NCBI RefSeq assembly: GCF_022865125.1
Contig: NZ_CP094828.1
Location: 4,519,219 to 4,583,218 of the forward strand
Origin: Acuticoccus sp. I52.16.1
GTDB taxonomy: Bacteria; Pseudomonadota; Alphaproteobacteria; Rhizobiales; Amorphaceae
DNA: 64,000 nt
Direction: 5' to 3'
The notes beneath the pieces were generated by a model that saw nothing but the letters and a program-made list of their open reading frames with translations, ran no database searches and was not told where the DNA came from. A program made the translations under genes and the position numbers. Positions 54,434 to 62,950 of the stretch are shown one piece after another (position 1 is the stretch's first letter; every line of letters starts with the position of its first letter).

Positions 54434-57400
54434 CTACTCGGCCGGCAGCTCGGCGGGCTTTTTGATGTGGGCGAGCTCGGCCTCCAGCGTGCGCTCCACG
54501 GCCGAGCGCGGCGTCGTGAGGCGGGCGAGGAGATCGTAGAGCACCGGCGTCACCACCAGGGTCAGCAAGCCGGAGACGACGAGGCCGCCGACGATCACGG
54601 TGCCGATGGCGATGCGGCTCTCCGCCCCCGCGCCGGATGCCAGCACCAGCGGCACCGCACCCAGCACCGTGGACACGATCGTCATGACGATCGGGCGCAG
54701 GCGCAGCACGGTCGCCTCCAGCACCGCCTGGCGGATCGACATGCCCTCGTCCCGCAGCTGGTTGGCGAACTCGACGATGAGAATGCCGTTCTTGGCCATC
54801 AGCCCGATGAGCAGGATGATGCCGATCTGGCTGTAGATGTTGAACGTCAGCCCCGCGATCGCCATCGAGAAGACCGCCCCCGCGACGCCCAGCGGCACGG
54901 TCAGCATGATCGTCAGCGGGTGGACGAAGCTCTCGAACTGTGCGGCGAGGACGAGGAAGACGATGAGCAGCGCCAGGCCGAAGGTGAAGGCCGCGCCCGA
55001 CGAAGTCTCCTCGAACTGCTGCGACTGGCCGGACAGGCTGATCCGCGCCTCCGGCGGCAGGAGCCGCGCGGCCTCGGCCTTCATGTAGGCGATCGCCTCG
55101 CCCAGCGTGTAGTCGTCGCCCACCGAGCCCTCGATGGTGATCGACGGCAGCCGGTCGAACCGGCGCAGCTCCGAGGCGGCGGAGCCTTCCTTGATGGTGA
55201 CGAGACTGGACAGGGGCACCAGGCTTGTCCCGTCGCCCGCGCGCAGGAAGATGAAGTCGATGTCGGAGGGGGAGGAACGGTCGGACCGCTCCGCCTGGAG
55301 GAGGACCGGGTATTCGCGCCCACGGTCGACGAAGTTGGTCACCTCGCGCGAGGCGAGGAGGGTCTGCAACGAGGAGGCGATGGTCTCGACCGAGACGCCG
55401 AGGTCGTCGGCGCGCTTGCGGTCCACGGAGATGTAGAGCTGCGGCTGGTTCTCCTCGTAATCCATCTCCATGTTCTGCAGGTCCGGGTTGGCCTGCGCCG
55501 CCTCCAGCAGCTTGGCCGCCCATTGCTTCACGCTCTCGAAGTCCGGCCCGGAGACGACGACCTGCAGCGGCGTGCGGTTGCCCCTGAGGCCGAGGCCCGA
55601 CGGGGTGATGGGGAAGCCCTTGGCCGCCGTGACGCGGCTCATTCCGGGGCGCAGCTTGGCCGCGATCTCTTGCGCGGAGAGGTCGCGCTCGCCCCAGTCG
55701 GCGAGGCGCAGGACCACGAAGGAGCGATTGGAGCGGCCCCACGAGCCGGAGAAGGTGAAGATCGTCTCCACCTCGCCGGACTGGCGCAACGGCTCGGCGA
55801 TCGTCTCGACCTGCTGGGCGGCCTCGTCGGTGAAGGTGACGGTGGCGCCCTCGGGGGCGGTCAGCGGGACGAAGGCGACGCCGCGATCTTCCCGCGGGGT
55901 CAACTCGGAGGGGATGGTGCCGTAGACCACCGCGCCGACGCCGGCGATGCCCACCGCGATCGCCAAGACGATGAGCGGTGCGGCGAGGGCGGCGCTGACG
56001 ATGCGGCGGAAGGTCCGCAACACGCGGCCCTCGCCGGCGCCGGAGCCGGACCCCGAATCGCGCCGCAGCACCTTGGAGGCGAGCGCCGGGCACGCCGTCA
56101 GCGCCACGAAGGTGGAGATCATCACCGCGCTCGCCATGACGAAGCCGAACTCGGTGAAGAGCCGGCCGACCTGGCCGCCGAGGAAGGAGATCGGCACGAA
56201 CACCGCGATCAGCGTGAGCGACGTGGCGATGACCGCGAACGTTACCTGCCGCGAGCCCAGCACCGAGGCGACGAGGACCGATTCGCCGTCGTCGATCCGG
56301 CGCTGGATATTCTCCAGCACCACAATCGCATCGTCGACGACGAGACCGATGGCGAGGAGCAGCGCCAAGAGGGTCAAGACGTTGATGGAAAAGCCCATCG
56401 CGCCGATGAGGACGAAGGTGCCGATGAGGGCGATGGGGATGGTGATCGCCGGCACCAGCGTCGCCCGCCAGGACCGCAGGAAGGCCAGGATCACCGCCAC
56501 CACCAGAAGGAGCGAGATGCCCAGCGCGGTCACCACCTCGGTGATCGAGGCGCCGACGAAGATCGCGTCGTCGGATCCGACGGAGATCTCCATGCCGCGT
56601 GGCAGCGACACCTGCAACGCGTCGATTTCGGCGCGGATGCCCTGGCTGATCGCCAGCGTGTTGGACTGGCTCTGGCGGATCACCGAGAGACCGACGGCGG
56701 GCCGCCCGTCGGAGCGCACGATGGTCGAATCGTCCGACACGCCGGGGATCACGCGCGCGACGTCGGACAGGCGGATCGGGTAGCCCTCGACCCGGTCGAC
56801 GGTGACGTTGGCGAACGCCTCGACGCTCGGAAGGCGCGAGTTGAGGCGGACCATGAGCTGGCGGGCGGACGATTCGATCTCGCCGGCGGGTAGCTCCACG
56901 TTGGCCCGTTGCAGCGCCTGCGTCACGTCCGCCACGGTCAGGTTGCGCGCGGCCATCGCCCGCCGGTCGAGCCAGATTCGCACCGCGAACGGCCGGTCGC
57001 CGTAGAGGTCGATCGAGGCGACGCCGGGCACGGTGGCGAGCCGATCGACGACGTAGCGGTCGACATAGTCAGTGATCTCGGCCGGCGTCATGCGGGTCGA
57101 GGTGACGGCGAGGCGCATCACCGGGTCGCCGTCGGCGTCGGACTTGACCACCTGCGGCTCGTCGACGTCGTCCGGCAGGTCGCCGCGCACGCGGGCGACG
57201 GCGTCGCGCACGTCGTTGGCGGCTTCGTCGATGTTGCGGCCGACTTCGAACTCGACCGTGATCGAGGAGCGGCCGCGGCGCGACTGCGAGGACAGCGTCT
57301 TGATGCCGGAGATGCCCGAGATCGAGGCTTCCAGGATCTCGGTGATGTCGGTGTCGATGATCTCGGGCGCGCCGCCGGTATAGTTGGTGCGCACGGTGAC

Positions 57401-57529
57401 GATGGCGGTGTCGATATCGGGCAGTTCGCGGATCGGCAGGCCGGTGAGGGCGCCGATGCCGAAGACGATGATGAGGAGGCTGACGACCGCCGCCAACACC
57501 GGGCGGCGAATGGCGAGGTCCGAGAGCAT
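54434..57529 (-). CDS. RND efflux pump, HAE-1 family inner-membrane transporter
   Basis: 1031 residues with the AcrB/MdtB layout: twelve helices and two large periplasmic loops. The N terminus MLSDLAIRRPVLAAVVSLLI and helix 4 GLVVDDAIVVLENIQRRI, with the proton-relay Asp-Asp pair, are standard. It exports hydrophobic compounds as a trimer with the adaptor encoded just upstream; a TolC-type outer-membrane gene is not present here. Start and adaptor stop overlap as TGATG. Confidence 0.95.
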   Translation of the reverse strand: MLSDLAIRRPVLAAVVSLLIIVFGIGALTGLPIRELPDIDTAIVTVRTNYTGGAPEIIDTDITEILEASISGISGIKTLSSQSRRGRSSITVEFEVGRNIDEAANDVRDAVARVRGDLPDDVDEPQVVKSDADGDPVMRLAVTSTRMTPAEITDYVDRYVVDRLATVPGVASIDLYGDRPFAVRIWLDRRAMAARNLTVADVTQALQRANVELPAGEIESSARQLMVRLNSRLPSVEAFANVTVDRVEGYPIRLSDVARVIPGVSDDSTIVRSDGRPAVGLSVIRQSQSNTLAISQGIRAEIDALQVSLPRGMEISVGSDDAIFVGASITEVVTALGISLLLVVAVILAFLRSWRATLVPAITIPIALIGTFVLIGAMGFSINVLTLLALLLAIGLVVDDAIVVLENIQRRIDDGESVLVASVLGSRQVTFAVIATSLTLIAVFVPISFLGGQVGRLFTEFGFVMASAVMISTFVALTACPALASKVLRRDSGSGSGAGEGRVLRTFRRIVSAALAAPLIVLAIAVGIAGVGAVVYGTIPSELTPREDRGVAFVPLTAPEGATVTFTDEAAQQVETIAEPLRQSGEVETIFTFSGSWGRSNRSFVVLRLADWGERDLSAQEIAAKLRPGMSRVTAAKGFPITPSGLGLRGNRTPLQVVVSGPDFESVKQWAAKLLEAAQANPDLQNMEMDYEENQPQLYISVDRKRADDLGVSVETIASSLQTLLASREVTNFVDRGREYPVLLQAERSDRSSPSDIDFIFLRAGDGTSLVPLSSLVTIKEGSAASELRRFDRLPSITIEGSVGDDYTLGEAIAYMKAEAARLLPPEARISLSGQSQQFEETSSGAAFTFGLALLIVFLVLAAQFESFVHPLTIMLTVPLGVAGAVFSMAIAGLTFNIYSQIGIILLIGLMAKNGILIVEFANQLRDEGMSIRQAVLEATVLRLRPIVMTIVSTVLGAVPLVLASGAGAESRIAIGTVIVGGLVVSGLLTLVVTPVLYDLLARLTTPRSAVERTLEAELAHIKKPAELPAE

Positions 57530-58713
57530 CAGGTGGGGCTCCCCGCGGTGACGGCGGCGGGGGCGGGTATGTCCGGCGCGACGGCGGCGGCGGGGGAGGT
57601 CGGCGCCTCGACGGCGGAGGAGTTGCCAGGCATCGGCAGCTCGCCGAGGATCTTCACCGCCCCGCCGTCACGCACCGACTGGATGCCGCGCGCGACGACC
57701 ACCTCGCCGGCCGAGACGCCGTCCAGCACCTCGACGATGCCGTTGCGGCGCAGGCCGGTGGTGATGCGCCGCAGCTCAGCGACGTCCTCGTTCAGCACAT
57801 AGATCTCGGTGTTGCCGCCCTGGACGAGGAGCGCCTCCTCGGGGACAACCACGGCGTGGCGATCGTCGAGCGCGAGGTCGAGGCGCATGAACATGCCGGC
57901 GGGCAGGACGCGGTCGTCGTTGGGGAGCGTCGCCTCGACCCGGAAGGCGCGGCTGACCGGATCGATGCGGCTGTCGATCGCGCCCACGCGGCCGGTGAAG
58001 ACGCGGCCGGGGAAGGCGGCGCTCTGCGCGTCGACGCGCTGGCCGGGGCGGATCTGGCCGTACACCGTCTCCGGCAGGCGGAACTCGATCTCGACCTGGG
58101 AGAGGTCGTCCAGCGTGGTCAAGACGTTGGACGTCTCGACGCGGGCGCCGAGGTCCACCGCGCCGATCCCCAGAACGCCGGAGAAGGGCGCGACGATCGT
58201 GCGGTCGCGCAGGGAGTGGCGGGCGCGCTGGACGGCGGCCTCGGCGACGGCAAGCTCGGCCTTCAGGGTCTCGAGGGTCGCCTGGCTGACCGTCGACGCG
58301 TTGGAGCGGCGCAGCGTGTTGGAGCGGTCGAGCGCCGCGGTGCGTTCGGCGAGCGTCGCCTCGGCCTCGGCGAGCGTCGCCTCTTCGATGCCGGGGTCGA
58401 GACGGGCGATGACGTCGCCCTTCTCGACTTCGGCGCCGGGGACGATGTTCAGCTCGACGATGCGCCCGGAGGTCAGCGGCACGATGTCGACCGACTGGAC
58501 GGCCTGGGTGGTGCCGACAGCCTCGACCGAGCGTTCCAGGACGCGGGTCGCGGCGGTCGTGACCTCGACCGAGGCGGCGGCGCGGATGGGGCGCGGCGCG
58601 GCGTCCCCCTCGGCGCTGTCCGTCCCGCTCGGACGCTCGAGGTAGATCATGTAACCCAGCCCACCGGCGACGGCGAGGAACAGCAGCAGAATCAGTTGTC
58701 GTGAAACGCTCAT
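57529..58713 (-). CDS. RND efflux periplasmic adaptor (membrane fusion protein)
   Basis: 394 residues from the ATG at 58713, which has GGAG eight bases upstream; an earlier start at 58740 is less likely. An N-terminal membrane anchor (about 4-22), lipoyl half-motifs around an alpha hairpin (GRIVELNIVPGAEVEKGDVIARLDP-type and DRTIVAPFSGVLG), and beta-barrel and proximal domains follow. It links the RND pump to an outer-membrane channel. The C terminus is Ala/Pro-rich. Confidence 0.92.
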   Translation of the reverse strand: MSVSRQLILLLFLAVAGGLGYMIYLERPSGTDSAEGDAAPRPIRAAASVEVTTAATRVLERSVEAVGTTQAVQSVDIVPLTSGRIVELNIVPGAEVEKGDVIARLDPGIEEATLAEAEATLAERTAALDRSNTLRRSNASTVSQATLETLKAELAVAEAAVQRARHSLRDRTIVAPFSGVLGIGAVDLGARVETSNVLTTLDDLSQVEIEFRLPETVYGQIRPGQRVDAQSAAFPGRVFTGRVGAIDSRIDPVSRAFRVEATLPNDDRVLPAGMFMRLDLALDDRHAVVVPEEALLVQGGNTEIYVLNEDVAELRRITTGLRRNGIVEVLDGVSAGEVVVARGIQSVRDGGAVKILGELPMPGNSSAVEAPTSPAAAVAPDIPAPAAVTAGSPT

Positions 58714-58900
58714 GCGTGTCTCCAGGCCGGGGCTCGGCACGACCGCCAGGGCGTACGGTCGGTGGACTATTGCGCCAGATTATTCCTGCCGCAACGGTGT
58801 GTGAGCATTCGCCGCGCAGCCGAACGAAATCTCAATCGCGGCGCCGGCAAGGCCGGGCCCAGCCTTGCGGTCGGCGCCGTGCGTCGCGGTGGCGACCCCC

Positions 58901-59881
58901 TCAGAGGCCGCGGGCCCGGAGCAGCGCGCTGAGGGCGGCGGGGCGCGATTGTGCCGGCGGCGAGGGCGGGGTCTGCAACGCCCGCGCGCTCAGCTCCCCG
59001 AAGCATGCGCGCGCGACGAGGCGCTGCGCCCGCAACGCCTCGATCTCGTTCATGTCGCGGCGGGGACCGGTGTAGAGGTCCGGCGCGATGACGAGGGTCG
59101 GGCGGGCCGAGGCCACCGCCTCCGTCACCATCGACAGGCTGTCGGCGGTGACGAGGATGAGGTCGCACTCGAAGGCTCCGGCGTTGGAGGCGAGACCGGC
59201 CTCGGCGTAGCGCACGATCTTCACCCGGCCCCCGACGTCACCCAGGGCGTCGGCGAAGGTCTCGAACAGTTTGGTCGAGGTGCGGCGCGAATCGTAGGCG
59301 ACCAGCGTCCACTCGGGCTCCCCGGCGAGGATCTCGCCCAACGCGCGCGCCAGGGTCAGCATGTCCCGCTCGGTATAGGCGTAGTGCTTGGAATCGCCGC
59401 CCATCAGCAGCGCGATCCGGTGCGGCCCCGGCTCGCGCAGGGGCACGGGCCTGCGCAACGTGGCGGCGTCGATATCGGTCGGGCGCGGGGCGAAGACGGC
59501 GCAGCGCGCCTTGGTCGGCACCGGGGTCAAGAGCGCCGTGACACCGAGCTGCGGGCGCTTGGGAAAGCCGCAGTAGATGTTGCGCGCGCCGATCGCCCGC
59601 GCGACCGCGATGTTGGTGGCCGCCGTCGACGGTCCGGTCGAGACGACGATGTCGGCGCTTTCGGGCAGCGGCTCGGCGAGGTCGACGTTGCGGGCGATCC
59701 ACGGCTTGGGCGCGCGCAAGGCCGCCGCCAGACGATGCAGCCGGCGCGACATCGGCCGCTTCTCGCGCATCGGGATCCAGCGCGCCTCGAGCGTGTGGTG
59801 GTGCTCCAGCGCGGCGAGGATGCCGGCCGAGGTGCGGTCATGGCCGGCGACCCCGTCGGTCAGGACGATGACGCGGGTCAC
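58901..59881 (-). CDS. ELM1/GtrOC1-family protein, probable nucleotide-diphosphosugar glycosyltransferase
   Basis: 326 residues from a GTG that overlaps the upstream stop as GTGA; an in-frame ATG at 59902 is an alternative. Landmarks are VLTDGVAGHDRTSAGIL, VSTGPSTAATNIAVARAIGARNI, LLMGGDSKHYAYT and LVTADSLSMVTEAVAS, as in the bacterial relatives of the plant mitochondrial fission factor ELM1. The fold is GT-B. In bacteria these genes are commonly near lipid A or surface-glycan genes, as here. Confidence 0.85.
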   Translation of the reverse strand: MTRVIVLTDGVAGHDRTSAGILAALEHHHTLEARWIPMREKRPMSRRLHRLAAALRAPKPWIARNVDLAEPLPESADIVVSTGPSTAATNIAVARAIGARNIYCGFPKRPQLGVTALLTPVPTKARCAVFAPRPTDIDAATLRRPVPLREPGPHRIALLMGGDSKHYAYTERDMLTLARALGEILAGEPEWTLVAYDSRRTSTKLFETFADALGDVGGRVKIVRYAEAGLASNAGAFECDLILVTADSLSMVTEAVASARPTLVIAPDLYTGPRRDMNEIEALRAQRLVARACFGELSARALQTPPSPPAQSRPAALSALLRARGL

Positions 59882-60633
59882 TGCCAATGCTGAGCGATCC
59901 ATGGCACCGGGCGCACGTGCTTGTGGAGGCGCTTGTACCAGGTCTTCTCCGGCCAGACCCCGTCGCGCGCATGGTCGGGGTTGGGGTAGCCGGTGAAGCA
60001 GACCACCTTGGCGCCGGCGCTGAGGCGGGCCGTGCGCAGGTAGTTGAGCGGAAAGGGCGGCATCAGCGTGTGCTTGAAGGAGACGCACCAGGGCGCGGGC
60101 CAGAAGGTCTTCGACGAGATGGTGCGCGACTTGAAGGTCTGGCTGTTGGGGTGCCGCGCGACGGTCCCGGCAGGGTCGGCCATCAGCGTCTCGTAGACCT
60201 CAGTGTGGGCGCCGACGGTGAGCCGGAAGACCGAGGTGTTGCCGATCCCCGAACCCTTTTGCGTCCAATTCTCGATCACGCAGTAGGTGGCCTCCGGCGC
60301 GAAGTCGAAGAAGTCGTCGATCGAGCCGGTGATGACGACGTCGAGGTCGAGGAAGAGGAAGCGCCCGGCGAGGCCGCCGACGCCGGCCTGCGTCAGCGCG
60401 ATCTTGCGCCAGGCCTTGTTGATGTGGCTGGGCGGCAGGTCGATGGGCGGCAGCGGCATGGCCTCGATCGAGGGGTCGAGGCCGGTGCTATCGTCGGTGA
60501 AGCAGACGAAGCGCAGGGGCCGCGCGGTGTGGCGCCGCACCATGTTGAAGAGCGTGTTGGCATAGTCGGACCCGTAGACGGTGCCCCACTTCATGCACAC
60601 GACCGTTTGTGGCGCGGCGGCGTCCATAGCCAA
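59878..60633 (-). CDS. Glycosyltransferase with DxD motif (GT8-like)
   Basis: 251 residues. VVCMKWGTVYGSDYANTLFNMVRRH at the N terminus, FVCFTDD, and FLFLDLDVVITGSIDDFF with the metal-binding Asp-x-Asp near residue 95 indicate a GT-A fold enzyme close to GT8 or capsule-type transferases. NTSVFRL and the C-terminal HARDGVWPEKTW region complete the fold. It is translationally coupled to the ELM1-like gene. The acceptor is unknown. Confidence 0.75.
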   Translation of the reverse strand: MAMDAAAPQTVVCMKWGTVYGSDYANTLFNMVRRHTARPLRFVCFTDDSTGLDPSIEAMPLPPIDLPPSHINKAWRKIALTQAGVGGLAGRFLFLDLDVVITGSIDDFFDFAPEATYCVIENWTQKGSGIGNTSVFRLTVGAHTEVYETLMADPAGTVARHPNSQTFKSRTISSKTFWPAPWCVSFKHTLMPPFPLNYLRTARLSAGAKVVCFTGYPNPDHARDGVWPEKTWYKRLHKHVRPVPWIAQHWQ

Positions 60634-60824
60634 GCGTCTCCGTCGAAGTGGTGGGCGAGGCCCTGCGGACCGGTCCGCACCGCCGCCTTGAGTGGGTGAC
60701 CGATTCGGCCACCCGGACTATTCGATAATGCCCCGGCGCACCGACGTCGACAGGCCGGCGCCGGAAACTTTCCGCCGGGCGACGCCATTCGGTGCGCCGG
60801 CGGGCCCGCCGTGCGGGGGCGCGG

Positions 60825-61970
60825 TCACGTCGCCGGCGTCGTCGATGGGGTGGGGGGAGCCGTGCGGGTGGCGTGACTGCCGAAGTGCCGGCGCAGTCTC
60901 AGGATCGGCTTCTCGACGAAGTAGAACGAGAGGACCGTCGGCACCAAGGTGAGGACGATGGAGCCGATGATGTGGGCCGGCTCGCCCGGCTGGTGGCCGA
61001 GCTTCTCCACGACATCGATCGCCGGCCAGTGCCACAGGTAGAGCCCGTAGCTGATCCGGCCGAGCCACGCCAACACCGAGATCTCGAGGATGGACACCGC
61101 GAAGCGCAGCCGTGGCCAGAAGAAGAGATTGAGGAAGAGCACGAACAGCGCGCCGCCCTGCAAGGTGTACCGCAGAGTCTCGCGGAAGCCCTCGTCCCGG
61201 TACAGGAAGCCGACCAGGAGGACGGCGAGGGCCAGCGCCACCGGCAGCGCCCCGATCAGCCGGCGCAACCGCTCCGGGCTGACGAAGAGGATGAGCGAGA
61301 GGAGGCAGCCCCAGAGGATGGATTCGATGCGGGCGTCGGTCGTGTAGTAGTTCCACTTCGGGAAGAAGTCCAAGATGTAGAACGTCGTCAGGCGCCAGAG
61401 CAGGGACAGGCCGCAGACGACGAGGCAGCCGATGATGAAACGCCGCAAGTCGAAGCCGAACGCCGCCAGCATCGCCGGGAAGATGAGATAGAAGTGTTCT
61501 TCCACCGCCAGGGACCACAGGTGGCCCCAGTTGAGGTTCTCCGGGATGTGGTGGGCCTGGTAGTAGATGTTGAGGTAGTTCTGCCAGTAGGTGACGGCGG
61601 CGAACACGTCGATCCAGCGCGGGTAGGTCGACAGGACGAGCGCGTAGACGATGGCGGAGCCGGCGAGCATCAACCACATGGCCGGCATCAACCGCAGGAA
61701 GCGGCGGACGTAGAAGCGCCACAGGTGGATCCGCTGAGTGGCCGCGCGCTCGGCGAGCAGAAGGCGGGTGATCAGGAAGCCCGAGATGAAGAAGAAGACC
61801 GTCACACCGAAGCCGCCCGGGATGCGGTCGCCGGCGCCCATGTGGGCCACGATCACGAGGAGCACCGAGAAGGCGCGAATCCCGTCGAGTCCAGGGATGT
61901 ATCCGAAGCCGGCCCTGGCGGGGATCACACCGGCGCCGAGGGGGGTCTCTGCCAGAGTCGCTCCTGCCAC
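60825..61970 (-). CDS. Acyltransferase 3 family membrane protein (OafA/YrhL type)
   Basis: 381 residues with about ten membrane helices. IPGLDGIRAFSVLLVIVAH has the motif whose His-Arg region is catalytic, then GVTVFFFISGFLITRLLL, RRFLRLMPAMW and WGHLWSLAVEEHFYLIFP. It transfers acetyl or other acyl groups to surface sugars such as O-antigen or exopolysaccharide. It starts with GTG. The nearby glycosyltransferases fit this role. Confidence 0.9.
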   Translation of the reverse strand: MAGATLAETPLGAGVIPARAGFGYIPGLDGIRAFSVLLVIVAHMGAGDRIPGGFGVTVFFFISGFLITRLLLAERAATQRIHLWRFYVRRFLRLMPAMWLMLAGSAIVYALVLSTYPRWIDVFAAVTYWQNYLNIYYQAHHIPENLNWGHLWSLAVEEHFYLIFPAMLAAFGFDLRRFIIGCLVVCGLSLLWRLTTFYILDFFPKWNYYTTDARIESILWGCLLSLILFVSPERLRRLIGALPVALALAVLLVGFLYRDEGFRETLRYTLQGGALFVLFLNLFFWPRLRFAVSILEISVLAWLGRISYGLYLWHWPAIDVVEKLGHQPGEPAHIIGSIVLTLVPTVLSFYFVEKPILRLRRHFGSHATRTAPPTPSTTPAT

Positions 61971-62127
61971 GCCAACCCAACCTTTGCATTGCGATCGGAC
62001 CGGACGTGTCCCGACCTCCGCAAGGGGAATGCACGCTCCGGGAGGATTCGGTCAAGGCGTTGCGGCTCGCGCCCCCGGCCTCACCATGTGGCGAGGTCGG
62101 GTCGAGAGGGGGCGCAACGCGCGCGGG

Positions 62128-62523
62128 CTAGGCGTCCAGCGCGGTCGAGCGCGCGGCGAGGTCTCGCATGATGCACATCACGGCGCTGCGCCGCTCCGGC
62201 GTCATGGCCGTATAGAGGGACAGGCATTCGGTCGCTTCGGGGCCCATGTCCACGCCATCGACCAAGTAGGTGACGGTCGTTTGCAGGACATTGGCGAGCT
62301 TCTGGAGATTGTCGATGCGCGGGGTGGCGCCCTTTTGCTCCAGAATTTGCGTGAGATAGGCCGGGTTGAGGCCGGCTTCGCTACAAACCTGCGAGCGCGT
62401 CTTGCCGCTGGCCGTCAGACAGCTGCGTAGGCGCGATCGCCAGTCGTTAATTTCCACAGGGCTGATCTGGTGTTGCAAATCTACGTCCTCGCCATCGGTT
62501 CGACCATTGTGCCATCGGCGCAA
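62128..62523 (-). CDS. XRE-type HTH transcriptional regulator
   Basis: 131 residues as read. The HTH is at about 42-85 (KTRSQVCSEAGLNPAYLTQI, then TPRIDNLQKLANVLQTTVTYL), followed by a 35-residue tail. A TTG at 62478 with GAGGA seven bases upstream would start 15 residues later and may be the true start. It resembles small phage-repressor-like regulators. A promoter-like sequence and a palindrome lie just upstream. Confidence 0.78.
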   Translation of the reverse strand: MRRWHNGRTDGEDVDLQHQISPVEINDWRSRLRSCLTASGKTRSQVCSEAGLNPAYLTQILEQKGATPRIDNLQKLANVLQTTVTYLVDGVDMGPEATECLSLYTAMTPERRSAVMCIMRDLAARSTALDA

Positions 62524-62950
62524 GGGAACGAAAGCCTCTAACGTGAAAAAACCGGCGGCAAAATCTTAACATAGGCAAATTTCCAGGCAACCTGGCGCCG
62601 AAGCTGCATTATGCTGCCGAAGTTCGCGTTACAGGTCTGAAGTATCGGGCCGCAAGAGATTGTCGAACGCGGCATATTCCTGTCGGCAAACCCGCGTGGC
62701 GGCGCTCGATCCCTGCGGCTCGGCCGGGCGCGGGTCGGCCGATATTTCTTTTAGGCGACCGATTTCGGCCGATGCGCGCGGTGGCGCCGGGGGGCGGGGC
62801 CGCGCGCAAGTGCCGCGGCCGGAGATTCCGGGGCGGCCCCGGTGCAGTTAGTTGGCGCCCATGCCCTCGACGCCCTTGTCCTCGGCGCGCATTCCCTCTT
62901 TTTGGTGGCAAAATCGCTGCGCACCGCCAGGGGGCGGACAAGGAGTACCC
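62524..62950. other. Divergent promoter region between the XRE regulator and purB
   Basis: 427 bp without a supported gene. The left part (62530-62660) is unusually AT-rich for this window and holds the regulator's promoter. The right part is GC-rich and ends in the purB ribosome-binding site ACAAGGAG. A minus-strand frame ending near 62848 is a shadow of purB. Confidence 0.5.
62563..62595 (-). promoter_or_regulatory. Sigma-70-like promoter with overlapping palindrome
   Basis: On the minus strand TTGCCT (62585-62590) and TAAGAT (62563-62568) are separated by 16 bases, a fair -35/-10 pair upstream of the XRE gene. CCAGG-CAA-CCTGG (62583-62595) overlaps the -35 box and could be the operator through which the regulator represses itself. 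Confidence 0.4.

Noticed and set aside
54206-56893. 895-residue plus-strand frame opposite the RND pump
   Set aside because: It is antisense to a full-length, motif-complete RND transporter and has shadow composition.
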